This document shows positions 1 through 8,140 of a stretch of 10,000 nt of DNA, in pieces. The notes beneath the pieces are model-generated. The model had not been told where the DNA came from and did no database searches. It worked only from the letters and a program-made list of their open reading frames with translations. The position numbers and the translations under genes were made by a program. The first letter of the stretch is position 1; every line of letters starts with the position of its first letter. Source of the DNA: Candidatus Hydrogenedens sp. (GTDB lineage: Bacteria > Hydrogenedentota > Hydrogenedentia > Hydrogenedentales > Hydrogenedentaceae); assembly GCA_020216745.1 (NCBI GenBank), contig JAIWNQ010000056.1, positions 1 through 10,000 on the forward strand. Direction: 5' to 3'.

Positions 1-1271
1 TCTTTTGCTTCAACAGCCCTACGTTCTGTAAGCAATTCAACGGCTAATTTTTTGACATCTAAATTACCTTTTTGCATTTTATCCATCAGATACTTATTTC
101 CATCGGGATTATCCAATTTTATTAAAGCATCTTTTGCTGTTTCTCTAACATCACGAGGTCCACTTAAAGCAATATTCATTAACGGTTCAATAGCACGAGT
201 ATCACCTACCCGACTAAGACATTGAATTGCTGACAATTTCAATTCTCCATCAGATTTTTCTATAAGGTTTAACACCTGTGGGACAACGTCTGTAATCTTA
301 CGGGAAGCAATAACTTCTAACAAACCAAACTGAAGTCTTGGCTTTGCAGTTTCTAATGTACTTACACATCGTTCAGAAAGTAACGTATCAGGAAAGGCTT
401 TATCTTTTAACAAATCAATACCAGAAGAAGAAAGTACTGTGTCTTCACTTCCAACACTTTGCCAGACTTCTTCAAAGGCATCTTTACCCTTTAACTGTAC
501 CAATCCCCTCAGGGCATATGCTCTGTTTATAGGGGTAACTTTATCATTACTGAATAAAGAGGAATAGATTTCCAAAGCCATATCTTTTTCAGTTAATTCT
601 TCTGCCAACCGACTGGCAATTTTCAAGAGAGCAGACTGTACATTAGAATTTTCCAACATGGATTTACTTTTAGCCCAGTTCCAGAGAATACTCCCTGCTT
701 CTTTCCCACCTATAGAACCAAGGGCAATTATCACTGAATTTTGTAGTTTCTGTGATGGATTTTCCAGATATTGGGACAATGTTTCAACAGATAAGCTATC
801 TTTTCTTCTTCCCAGAGAATTGATAATGGCAACTTTATCATCTTCTGTTATAGACTCTTGTTTCAACACCTTTATAAGAGATTGCGTTGCTTCCTTGCCG
901 GGGATTTGCTCTAATATTCGGCAACCAATATCAATTGTTTCGTTATTCTTCAATAAAGGTTCAATTCCCGGAACAACAGATGGTGTTGCAATCACAACTA
1001 ATTGGCGTGCAATAAATCTTTTCCCATCAATGGTACATTTCGGTAAAATCGCTACAAGTTGTTTTGATAACTGTTCCTGTTTCACAGGGTTATTTTGAGT
1101 TGTCTTTACTGCATCGAGAATAGGCTCTAACGGTTCACGATTCATTCCAAACTTATACGTTTGTAGATAATTCAGGGCATCTTTAATGTTTGGAATTTCC
1201 TGAGCAAAGGTAGTCGATGTTAAAAATATCAATGTCAGGAATATGTTAATTAGAATATAATTATTTTTCAT
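1..1271 (-). CDS. Secreted HEAT-repeat protein, C-terminus beyond window edge
   Basis: The reading frame runs without a stop from an ATG at 1271 to the window edge, giving at least 423 residues; the 3' end is missing. A GGAG ribosome-binding site (1279-1282) lies 7 nt upstream of the ATG, which fixes the start. Residues 1-23 form a Sec signal peptide: Lys2, a hydrophobic core (about 5-19), then TTFA before QE, a good signal peptidase I site. The rest is helical with repeated HEAT-like units, roughly residues 84-110, 115-140, 145-172, 176-200, 313-340 and 344-386. The clearest is the block with LSAIQCLSRVGDTRAIEPL followed by VRETAKDALIKL. HEAT arrays are protein-interaction scaffolds, and no catalytic motif is visible. 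It starts 18 bp after the oxidoreductase stop, so the two are probably co-transcribed. In planctomycete-like bacteria similar HEAT proteins can carry a C-terminal DUF1080 (3-keto-disaccharide hydrolase-like) domain; whether this one does cannot be seen. The fold call is fairly sure, the function unknown. Confidence 0.85.
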   Translation of the reverse strand, partial: MKNNYILINIFLTLIFLTSTTFAQEIPNIKDALNYLQTYKFGMNREPLEPILDAVKTTQNNPVKQEQLSKQLVAILPKCTIDGKRFIARQLVVIATPSVVPGIEPLLKNNETIDIGCRILEQIPGKEATQSLIKVLKQESITEDDKVAIINSLGRRKDSLSVETLSQYLENPSQKLQNSVIIALGSIGGKEAGSILWNWAKSKSMLENSNVQSALLKIASRLAEELTEKDMALEIYSSLFSNDKVTPINRAYALRGLVQLKGKDAFEEVWQSVGSEDTVLSSSGIDLLKDKAFPDTLLSERCVSTLETAKPRLQFGLLEVIASRKITDVVPQVLNLIEKSDGELKLSAIQCLSRVGDTRAIEPLMNIALSGPRDVRETAKDALIKLDNPDGNKYLMDKMQKGNLDVKKLAVELLTERRAVEAK

Positions 1272-1289
1272 TTTTTATCTCCTTTTTGT

Positions 1290-2615
1290 TTAACCTAATG
1301 TCCAAGGTGCTCTCATCGAAGGTTGCATCATGCGATTGGCTTCATCATCATTAACAAACATTTCTTTCTCTGGGTCCCAGTTCAATTTTCGTCCAAGTCT
1401 CATGGCAATATTTGCCATATGGCACATAGTTGCAGTGTGATAACCCACTTCCACAGGAGCCATCGGGTCCTTGCGGGATTTAACACATTCAATAAAATTC
1501 TTATGATGTCCCTTACTTCTGCCTAAATGTATTTCATTCGGGGCTATAGTTTCTTGAAGTAATGAAGGAGGATTGGCACGCAGGTCACCACCATGAATAT
1601 AAATAAAAATCCATCCTTTATCACCCTCAAACTTAATTCCACGCGGTACTACACTCTTTCCTAATAATTCAACACCATTAGCATACTCAAATCGAAATTC
1701 ATAACTCATTGCGGTATTAAACAATCCTTCTTTCGGGAAAAAGCCTTTCCCTTCCACAGAGATGGGGAATGTATCATCCGTTCCATTACCTAATTGGCCT
1801 AAATCAATAATATGAGCACCTCGGTCTGTCATTTCTCCACCACTATAGTCCAGAATATATCGGAACCAGAAATGGCATCTTTTTTCTGTATAGGGTTCTT
1901 TTGGGGCAGGTCCCAGCCAGAAATCATAGTCAAAACCAGGAGGAATAGGCATTTCGGGCTGTGGAGGAATCGGGGTATGATTATCCACAGGCATGTTTAC
2001 CCGTATCGTATGTAATTTACCTATTCTTCCATTCCTAACCAATTCACATGCATACCTTGCATTATCTCGGGAACGTTCATGACTACCTGTTTGAAATACT
2101 CTACGATATTTACGGACTGCCTCTACTACTGCTTTACCCTCGGGGATAGAATTTGCTAACGGTTTTTCACAATAAATATCTTTCCCTGATTGTGCCGACA
2201 TAATGGATATAATAGGGTGCCAATGGTCAGGAGTCGCTATCATCACCGCATCCACATCTTTACGAGCAATGACATCCCTAAAATCATGGTAAACATCACA
2301 ACCTTTATATTCAGGTATGTTCTTCTTTTGAGCATAAAAATCGTTGACTATTTTTTGTGCTTCCTGTGCATGATTATCATCCACGTCACAAACAGCAACT
2401 ACCTGAACCTCAGGCAAACTTAAAAACGCCTTCATGTCATATTTGCCTTGACCTCCTACACCAATGCAAGCAACAGTTATTCTTTCATTTGGCAAAGTAG
2501 AAGGTTCCGCTCCCCATACATAAGAGGGGATTATCATCGGCGTAACAGCCATTCCCGCTGTTCCCATAAGAACATTCTTTATAAATGTTCTTCTTGAATA
2601 CATTGATTTATTCAT
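1290..2615 (-). CDS. Tat-exported Gfo/Idh/MocA-family oxidoreductase
   Basis: This 441-residue protein has a twin-arginine signal (SRRTFIK, residues 7-13) and a hydrophobic stretch ending near VWGA at 33-36, so it should be exported folded. A Rossmann fold follows, with the nucleotide-binding glycine motif GVGGQG (52-57) and an acidic end of beta-2 (CDVDD, 76-80). The family motif CEKPLA (149-154) contains Lys151, the expected catalytic-site lysine, and DHWH (130-133) precedes it. The C-terminal alpha/beta domain (from about 185) contains GGEMTDRGAHIIDLG and ends with the HHKNFIECV block usual in the exported members from planctomycete-like bacteria. The family oxidises or reduces sugars and cyclitols with NAD(P); the exact substrate cannot be read from sequence. 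GGAG at 2624-2627, 8 nt upstream, supports the first ATG; a second ATG at codon 5 would also keep the Tat motif but is too far from it. Family assignment is firm. Confidence 0.95.
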   Translation of the reverse strand: MNKSMYSRRTFIKNVLMGTAGMAVTPMIIPSYVWGAEPSTLPNERITVACIGVGGQGKYDMKAFLSLPEVQVVAVCDVDDNHAQEAQKIVNDFYAQKKNIPEYKGCDVYHDFRDVIARKDVDAVMIATPDHWHPIISIMSAQSGKDIYCEKPLANSIPEGKAVVEAVRKYRRVFQTGSHERSRDNARYACELVRNGRIGKLHTIRVNMPVDNHTPIPPQPEMPIPPGFDYDFWLGPAPKEPYTEKRCHFWFRYILDYSGGEMTDRGAHIIDLGQLGNGTDDTFPISVEGKGFFPKEGLFNTAMSYEFRFEYANGVELLGKSVVPRGIKFEGDKGWIFIYIHGGDLRANPPSLLQETIAPNEIHLGRSKGHHKNFIECVKSRKDPMAPVEVGYHTATMCHMANIAMRLGRKLNWDPEKEMFVNDDEANRMMQPSMRAPWTLG

Positions 2616-2772
2616 AAGATAAACTCCAATTAGATGTTAAGTAACCAATATCCTAATATCTATATCCAATCAAAAATATACAGGAATTCTAATGCAAACA
2701 GAGGTATCAAATAAAGTGAGTGACTACCACAAATCCAGCATCAAAGAAAAGGTTACTATCCGAGAGAGAATT
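2616..2772 (-). other. Intergenic gap between efflux operon and oxidoreductase unit
   Basis: This is the only sizeable non-coding stretch in the window (157 bp) and the natural place for the end of the efflux transcript and the promoter of the oxidoreductase unit. I found no GC-rich hairpin followed by a T-run, and no -35/-10 pair with good matches and 16-18 bp spacing. The minus strand is T-rich with TATATT- and GATATT-like hexamers, so an AT-rich promoter could hide here. The GGAG ribosome-binding site of the oxidoreductase lies at 2624-2627. Two 7-bp arms, AGTAACC and GGTTACT, are complementary but about 100 nt apart and may be chance. Read-through from the pump operon cannot be excluded. 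Confidence 0.5.
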
Positions 2773-4326
2773 TTAAAATTTTGGAAGCTCTGAAAGAGAT
2801 TGGGCAGTAACAGTTTTCAACTGATACCACGCTCGGAATAAGGCAACCCGAGCAGAAGCAAGTCTACCTTCCGCTTCAATTAAATCACGTTGTGCTTGAT
2901 TTAAGCGGACTAATGACGTTTGCCCTGCTTTGTATTCCTGCTCCACCAAATCCCTATTTTTTCTAACATACTGTGCATTTTCCCTCTGTAGTTTCAGTTG
3001 TTCTTGTGCCGATTTTAATTCCTGAAGGGTACTCTGAACATCAGTTATCACATCAATTCTTCCTGCATAATAATTTTGCTCTGCCTCTCGGAGTTTTGCA
3101 CGTGCTTCTGCCCGTAATGCTCGGTTTTTACCCCCAGAAAAGAGGTTATATGAAATATCGACACTTACAGTAGTAGCAAAATCATCTGAACTAAATTCGC
3201 TGTCCACCGTCCTTGTCGCCGAACGGGACAAAGATAATCCCATCTGTGGATATAAAGTAGCACGGCTTTGTCCAATCTGTGCTTCAGATTGCTGGATAGC
3301 TAAAGTTAACATTTTCAAATCAGGTCTGCTTTGTAACGCAAGTGATAATAATTCATCCGTATCGGGATTTTTTAAATCTTCATCTGTCTCATCTTTTAGT
3401 GGTGTTAATTTTACATTATCAGGGAGTATGCCTGTATTTAACCCCATTACGCCTGCTAAAGATATGCGAGCAATCTCACGATTTTGACGGGCATTAATAA
3501 TTTGTGCTTCTGCTGACCTTAACTGTACTTCAAAATTTAAAACATCACTTAAAGAACCCGCTCCTAATTCTTGTTTTACCCGCGCTTCATAAAGAAGTCT
3601 TTCATTGAATGCTTTATCAGCTTCGGCTATTCGGAGATTTTCCTCTGCTAATTGTACCGCATAAAAACTATTTGCTACTGCGGACAATAATATTCGTATG
3701 GCTTCTTGACGAGACTCCTGAGCACTTTCCTCACCTAACTTAGCCAAAGCAAGAGTATACTTACGGGCAAAACCATCAAATAAGGTATATTTCATAATAA
3801 AATTCAACGCATAATTATTCTGTGACTCTGGAACTTTATCACTTGCTTGATATGCTGAAATCCATGAGTTCAAAATAGTTTCCCACGGTATCGAAGACAT
3901 GATATCTGTGCTGGCTCCACCAGTACTTCTAAACATAGATTGAGAAATTACATTTGAACTTTGCTCCCATGCTGTACTCTGTGCACGCCGTATAGCAGTG
4001 TTCGATAGGTCTGTATGCGATGCGGTATAATTGGCAATAATTTGAGGATAATACTGGGCTAACGCTTGTTTGACTTTCTGTCGAGCTTGTTCTATCCGTT
4101 CTGTTACCGCTTTTAATGAAGGATTTTGTTCTAATGCTATTTTTTGTGCTGTTTGTAAATCTAAATACTCAGGGAGTTCTTGAGTAATTTTTGCAGTATC
4201 ATCTGATTTTAATGGGAAAGAATCTACATCCGTCTCTCGTGAAGTAGCTGATAAACATATAAAAATACATAAACTTATAATCCATATGAAGAAAAATTTT
4301 TTAATATCGAAATTTGCGAATTCCAT
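2773..4326 (-). CDS. TolC-family outer-membrane efflux channel protein
   Basis: This 517-residue protein is the outer-membrane factor of the pump, a trimeric beta-barrel plus periplasmic alpha-tunnel. A Sec-type signal segment spans about residues 9-27 (hydrophobic FFFIWIISLCIFICL, then SATS); no good lipobox is present. Two tandem OEP repeats follow. The first runs from LDLQTAQKIALEQNPSL (55-71) to about 295 and includes YTLFDG (180-185); the second runs from about 325, with ALQSRPDL (330-337), YNLFSGG (393-399) and YKAGQTSL (465-472), to about 505. Between YYPQ (92-95) and YTLFDG the first repeat carries about 90 residues, against about 40 in the matching part of the second repeat. The start overlaps the acyltransferase end by 26 bp; a GAGGAG at 4340-4345 inside that gene is the likely ribosome-binding site, though its 13-nt spacing is long. 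The family call is secure; the exported substrate is unknown. Confidence 0.95.
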   Translation of the reverse strand: MEFANFDIKKFFFIWIISLCIFICLSATSRETDVDSFPLKSDDTAKITQELPEYLDLQTAQKIALEQNPSLKAVTERIEQARQKVKQALAQYYPQIIANYTASHTDLSNTAIRRAQSTAWEQSSNVISQSMFRSTGGASTDIMSSIPWETILNSWISAYQASDKVPESQNNYALNFIMKYTLFDGFARKYTLALAKLGEESAQESRQEAIRILLSAVANSFYAVQLAEENLRIAEADKAFNERLLYEARVKQELGAGSLSDVLNFEVQLRSAEAQIINARQNREIARISLAGVMGLNTGILPDNVKLTPLKDETDEDLKNPDTDELLSLALQSRPDLKMLTLAIQQSEAQIGQSRATLYPQMGLSLSRSATRTVDSEFSSDDFATTVSVDISYNLFSGGKNRALRAEARAKLREAEQNYYAGRIDVITDVQSTLQELKSAQEQLKLQRENAQYVRKNRDLVEQEYKAGQTSLVRLNQAQRDLIEAEGRLASARVALFRAWYQLKTVTAQSLSELPKF

Positions 4327-4900
4327 ATTGTTTTATTAACTCCTCTGTTTGTTGTAATTTCTCAGGAGGAACACTTTCCAAACGATGTCCCACTTTTCGT
4401 GCTGGGACCCCTGCCCATATTTCCAGAGGTCCTACCTTCGTATCCTCTACAAGGACACTTCCCACACCAATAATAGCACCATCTCCAATTTCTACCCCCG
4501 GATGTATATAACAGCGACTTCCTACAAGAACATTATCCCCAATAATAATCGGCTTGGCTATGTGAGGTGTTAAAGCAAAATGCTCTTTTGTCCCCCAGAA
4601 TATATGATTTGTATCTCGAATAACTGTAAATTCCGCAATAGCGGTATTACTTCCAATTTGTATCAATGCTGTAGATTCTAAAATTGTATAGTAACTCAAT
4701 ACTGAATGCGTCCCCATTATTATCTTCCCATCTTTATGAGTGCGAAGTATCACATAATCCCGAAACCGACAGTAATCTCCACACTCCACATGCCCCTCTA
4801 TAGTAAAGTGTTTTCCCTGAATACGACATTTTCTTCCCTTTCTGGCAAATTTCAAGCCATAATAATAACTTCGCCAACGAATTAAAAAAGCTTCAAACAT
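4301..4900 (-). CDS. Hexapeptide-repeat (left-handed beta-helix) acyltransferase
   Basis: The 199-residue product is a probable cytosolic O-acyltransferase of the LbH family, which uses acetyl-CoA or another acyl-CoA and works as a trimer. Imperfect hexapeptide repeats are seen at about 31-90 and strongly at 117-151 (IIIGDNVLVGS, GVEIGDGAIIGVGSVLV). RDTNH (95-99) places a histidine, His99, where NodL/maltose acetyltransferase and CatB/Vat-type xenobiotic acetyltransferases have the catalytic one. WAGVPARKVG (162-171) is the classic C-terminal CoA-binding turn, followed by a charged helical tail. The ATG at 4900 is preferred over an in-frame TTG at 4918, because the TTG overlaps the GGAGG ribosome-binding site. 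The gene lies 27 bp after the permease and overlaps the channel gene by 26 bp, so it belongs to the efflux operon. The acceptor could be a polysaccharide (WcaF-like), a drug, or a small exported metabolite; sequence alone does not decide. Confidence 0.9.
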   Translation of the reverse strand: MFEAFLIRWRSYYYGLKFARKGRKCRIQGKHFTIEGHVECGDYCRFRDYVILRTHKDGKIIMGTHSVLSYYTILESTALIQIGSNTAIAEFTVIRDTNHIFWGTKEHFALTPHIAKPIIIGDNVLVGSRCYIHPGVEIGDGAIIGVGSVLVEDTKVGPLEIWAGVPARKVGHRLESVPPEKLQQTEELIKQYGIRKFRY

Positions 4901-4911
4901 GTTATACCATT

Positions 4912-4916
4912 CCTCC
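4912..4916 (-). promoter_or_regulatory. Ribosome-binding site GGAGG deciding acyltransferase start
   Basis: The minus strand reads TTGGAGGAATGGTATAACAT then G. GGAGG sits 11 nt before the in-frame ATG at 4900. The upstream in-frame TTG (4916-4918) shares a base with the motif, so it cannot be served by it. A two-codon reading frame, ATG GTA TAA (4902-4910), begins 1 nt after the GGAGG, too close for normal initiation, and stops 1 nt before the real start. Confidence 0.65.
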
Positions 4917-4927
4917 AATATCTATCC

Positions 4928-7900
4928 TCATAAGGAACTATTTTCTAATTGCCTTTTCTGTTCTAACATTGAAAATACAGGCTCTACTTCCTCAGGTTTT
5001 GGAATTCTTCGATTTCTAATTGTATATGCTAATCTTCGAACATCATTTAATATACCAATAATAGTAGGTATAAATAGAAGCGTGACAATAGTCGCAAAAA
5101 CTAAACCTATGGCTAATGAGACTGCCATCGGTTTCAGGAATTGTGCTTGCATATCTCGTGTAAAAAGCAAACCTATAAGCCCTCCAAATGTAGTGGTTGT
5201 AGTTAAGAAAATAGCACGAAACCTTCTCTTACCTGCTTGAAGTATTGAAGAAATAAAACTATTCCCCTCGCCAAGGTTTGCATTAAAGCAATCCACAAAA
5301 ACAATAGCATCATTAACAACCACACCAGCGAGGGCAACAATACCGAATAAACTCATAAGTGTAACAGTTTGTCCGAACAATAAATGACCAATCAATGCTC
5401 CTACAACACCAAATGGAATGGTAAGCATAATTAATATCGGTTGAGAATAAGAATGGAATATCGATGAAATAATCAGGAAAATTAATAACAATGCAATAGG
5501 GAAACCCACTTTTAAGGAGCCAAGTGCATCTCTACTATTTTGTTGAGGTCCTTCAAACGACCATATTAATCCTGGATATTTCCTTTGGAGCAATGGGAGA
5601 AAATTATTTGTTAAATCACCAATAATTTCTGTTGAATTTGCCTTTGTTGTCTCTATATCTGCTGTTACCACAACCCTTCTCATCCCATCAACACGGGTTA
5701 TCGAAGAAAATCCGGGAGTATAATCTACATCAGCAACAGCAAATAAAGGAACTTCATATCCTTGATTTGTCCTTATGCGAACTTGATTTAATATGGAAAG
5801 ATAACTACGGTCTTCCCGAGGATAGCGAACCCGTATACGGATATCATCTCTACCCCTTTGAATTCGAACCGCTTCTTCTCCAAAAAAGCCACCCGCTAAT
5901 TGCCTACCTAATGAATCCAGAGTTATCCCCAATGTTTGCGCCTCTGGTTTCAGATAAAACCTCGCTTCAATTTTTGCAGGGCGATAATCATCCTCAATTT
6001 GATAAACTCCATCGTAAGTTTTAAGTTTTTCTTTTATCTCCTGACTTGCACGAATTATATCCTGAAGGTTCTCACTTCTTAGCCATAATTCAATTCCTGT
6101 TCCACGAGGTCCTCCTCCACTTACATCATATTTCTGTTTTAATGTTCCTGGGATAGTCCCTGTTTCCTTTGCCCACATAGAACTTAATTTCTTTGCATGA
6201 ATCCCCCTTCGTTCTGTGGGTAATAATTCTACTCTAATTTCACCTACATTACTTCCCCCCTGAGCAGAAAATCCACTACTACTCTGCCCCACAACACTAT
6301 AAACATTCTTAACCAACGGTTCGCCACTTATAGTGGTGGTTTTCTCTGCTAACCTTTTTAGGGCATCTTCCATTCTTTTTACAGCATCTTTTGTAACATG
6401 AAACGGTGTCCCCGCAGGAAACTCAACCTGTGCCATTAAATAGTCCCCATCAGCCTCAGTAAAAACTTCAAATTTAATAATTTGCCCCCGAACAAGTCCC
6501 ATTATCGTTAATAATATAGCGATAAAGGCTGTTAACGAAATATAACGATGCTTTAACATGGTATTTAAAAATGGAAGATAAATTTTTTCAACAAAAGCAT
6601 CGAGAAAATCACTAAAAAACCATCTTAGTCTTTTCAGAGGATGTCTCCGATTATCAGAGTTTGAAATGGTATGAGATAAATCAGGCAAATCATTAAGGTG
6701 AGCAGGAAGCAAGAAAAGAGATTCAAATAATGATACACTCAACGCAGAAATAACAACTATGGGCAAAATACGAATAAACTTACCCATAATTCCACTCACA
6801 AACATCAACGGGATAAATGCGGCTATTGTTGTTGTTACAGCCCCTATCACGGGCAATCCCACTTCCTCTACACCCGTTAACGCCGCTTTCATGGGGGGCA
6901 ATCCTCGCTGGCGATGGTAGTATATTGCTTCACCGACTATAATTGCATCATCAACCAGCATACCCAATACCATAATTAACCCAAATAACGACATCATATT
7001 TAAAGTACTGCCATGAAGATACATAATGCATATAGCCCCTGCAAAGGAAATAGGGATTCCTAAAGTAACGAAAAATGATAAACGAGCATTCATCAGTAAC
7101 AATAACATCACAATAACAATAATCAACCCTTGAATACCATTTATCTCAAGCAGATTTAATCGTGCTCGAATTAATCGAGCTCTGTCGTTCCATACAGAAA
7201 TTTTCACTCCAGGAGGCAGTTGTTTTTGCTTTGATTCTACATATTTTTTGACTGCATCTGATATGGCTATATCATCTTCTTCCTGAGTTTTGAAACATGA
7301 GATCAAAACTGATTTTTCTCCATTAAAATCTGCCTCTAAGGGGTCTTCATTAAAATCATCCCGTATTTCCGCTACCTGGTCCAGAGTAATCACTTCACCT
7401 GTGGGTTTGGCTAATACTACTATCTTAGCCAATTCATCTGCATAATATTTTCTACCTATTGTTCGAATTCGTATTTCCGCACCTTTAGAACGAATAAGCC
7501 CTCCAGAAATATTCAAGTTTCCGGAACGAATTGCCGAAGCTACCTGCGAAAAGGTTAGCCCTAACTTTTGAAGTTTTTCTTCAGACACTTCAATCCCTAT
7601 TTCATATTGTTTTGCACCAAAAATAAAAACCTGCGAAAGTTCTGGAAGTGCCTGTAATTCGTCTTTTATCTGTTCTGCCCACTCTTTTAAGATTTTATCG
7701 GGTAAATTTCCAGATAATGCTACCTGAATAACCTCACGGCGAATAGTTACTTCATTCGTTATTGGTTTCTCTGCGTCTTTTGGAAATGTAGAAATAGAAT
7801 CAATGGCATTACGAACCTTATCATATACCTTACTTAAATCATAACTATCCATCACTTCAATATTTGCCATTCCCATATTTTCCGAAGCGACGGTAGTATA

Positions 7901-8140
7901 TCGTTTTATTCCTTCTACGGTATCTAAGGATTCCTCAATCTTACGACAAATACCTTCTTCAACTTCCTCTGGGTCTGCACCGGGATATATTACCTGGACT
8001 GTTATCATATCTAAAGAGAATTCAGGGAATAATTCCCTCCGAATTAACAACAGAGAAATTAATCCTGCAATAAGTATAACTGCAGTCAATATATTTGCAA
8101 AAACACGGTTTCCGACAAAATACCCTAAAAACTGATTCAT
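4928..8140 (-). CDS. RND efflux transporter permease subunit (AcrB/MexB superfamily)
   Basis: This 1070-residue inner-membrane protein is the proton-driven pump of the tripartite system. It has the duplicated RND layout: TM1 at about 13-33, a first periplasmic loop at about 34-333, TM2-TM6 at about 334-480, TM7 at about 533-551, a second periplasmic loop at about 552-875, and TM8-TM12 at about 879-1030. IYPGADPEEVE (51-61) is the typical porter-domain entry. TM4 carries the proton-relay pair Asp397-Asp398 in GMLVDDAIIVGEA. In TM10 the AcrB Lys940 position is Asn943, followed by Asp944 (GVVVNDAIVFVD), so this belongs to the group with a VND signature rather than the classic lysine type. Length is normal for the family. 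Its ATG overlaps the adaptor stop as ATGA, indicating translational coupling; AAGGAA at 8149-8154 is the likely ribosome-binding site. The pump is likely a drug, lipid or metabolite exporter (HAE-like) rather than a metal exporter, but the substrate is not determinable. Confidence 0.96.
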   Translation of the reverse strand: MNQFLGYFVGNRVFANILTAVILIAGLISLLLIRRELFPEFSLDMITVQVIYPGADPEEVEEGICRKIEESLDTVEGIKRYTTVASENMGMANIEVMDSYDLSKVYDKVRNAIDSISTFPKDAEKPITNEVTIRREVIQVALSGNLPDKILKEWAEQIKDELQALPELSQVFIFGAKQYEIGIEVSEEKLQKLGLTFSQVASAIRSGNLNISGGLIRSKGAEIRIRTIGRKYYADELAKIVVLAKPTGEVITLDQVAEIRDDFNEDPLEADFNGEKSVLISCFKTQEEDDIAISDAVKKYVESKQKQLPPGVKISVWNDRARLIRARLNLLEINGIQGLIIVIVMLLLLMNARLSFFVTLGIPISFAGAICIMYLHGSTLNMMSLFGLIMVLGMLVDDAIIVGEAIYYHRQRGLPPMKAALTGVEEVGLPVIGAVTTTIAAFIPLMFVSGIMGKFIRILPIVVISALSVSLFESLFLLPAHLNDLPDLSHTISNSDNRRHPLKRLRWFFSDFLDAFVEKIYLPFLNTMLKHRYISLTAFIAILLTIMGLVRGQIIKFEVFTEADGDYLMAQVEFPAGTPFHVTKDAVKRMEDALKRLAEKTTTISGEPLVKNVYSVVGQSSSGFSAQGGSNVGEIRVELLPTERRGIHAKKLSSMWAKETGTIPGTLKQKYDVSGGGPRGTGIELWLRSENLQDIIRASQEIKEKLKTYDGVYQIEDDYRPAKIEARFYLKPEAQTLGITLDSLGRQLAGGFFGEEAVRIQRGRDDIRIRVRYPREDRSYLSILNQVRIRTNQGYEVPLFAVADVDYTPGFSSITRVDGMRRVVVTADIETTKANSTEIIGDLTNNFLPLLQRKYPGLIWSFEGPQQNSRDALGSLKVGFPIALLLIFLIISSIFHSYSQPILIMLTIPFGVVGALIGHLLFGQTVTLMSLFGIVALAGVVVNDAIVFVDCFNANLGEGNSFISSILQAGKRRFRAIFLTTTTTFGGLIGLLFTRDMQAQFLKPMAVSLAIGLVFATIVTLLFIPTIIGILNDVRRLAYTIRNRRIPKPEEVEPVFSMLEQKRQLENSSL

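Noticed and set aside
658..1098. A 146-codon open frame on the plus strand.
   Set aside because: It lies wholly antisense to the HEAT-repeat gene, has no recognisable family or ribosome-binding context, and the opposite frame has a signal peptide and repeats.
2638..2760. Complementary 7-bp arms (AGTAACC and GGTTACT) flanking most of the intergenic gap, a possible mobile-element end or large stem.
   Set aside because: The arms are short and about 100 nt apart with no target duplication or supporting inner stem; chance occurrence is plausible.
2769..2780. Perfect palindrome AATTTTAAAATT overlapping the channel-gene stop codon.
   Set aside because: It consists only of A and T and would make a very weak hairpin; it is likely chance in AT-rich DNA and not a terminator.
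4901..4918. TTG start at 4918 for the acyltransferase.
   Set aside because: It overlaps the GGAGG ribosome-binding site; the ATG at 4900 has this site upstream and begins the homologous part of the protein.
5632..6024. A 130-codon open frame on the plus strand.
   Set aside because: It is antisense to the second periplasmic loop of the RND permease and its product is low-complexity and unlike any family I know.
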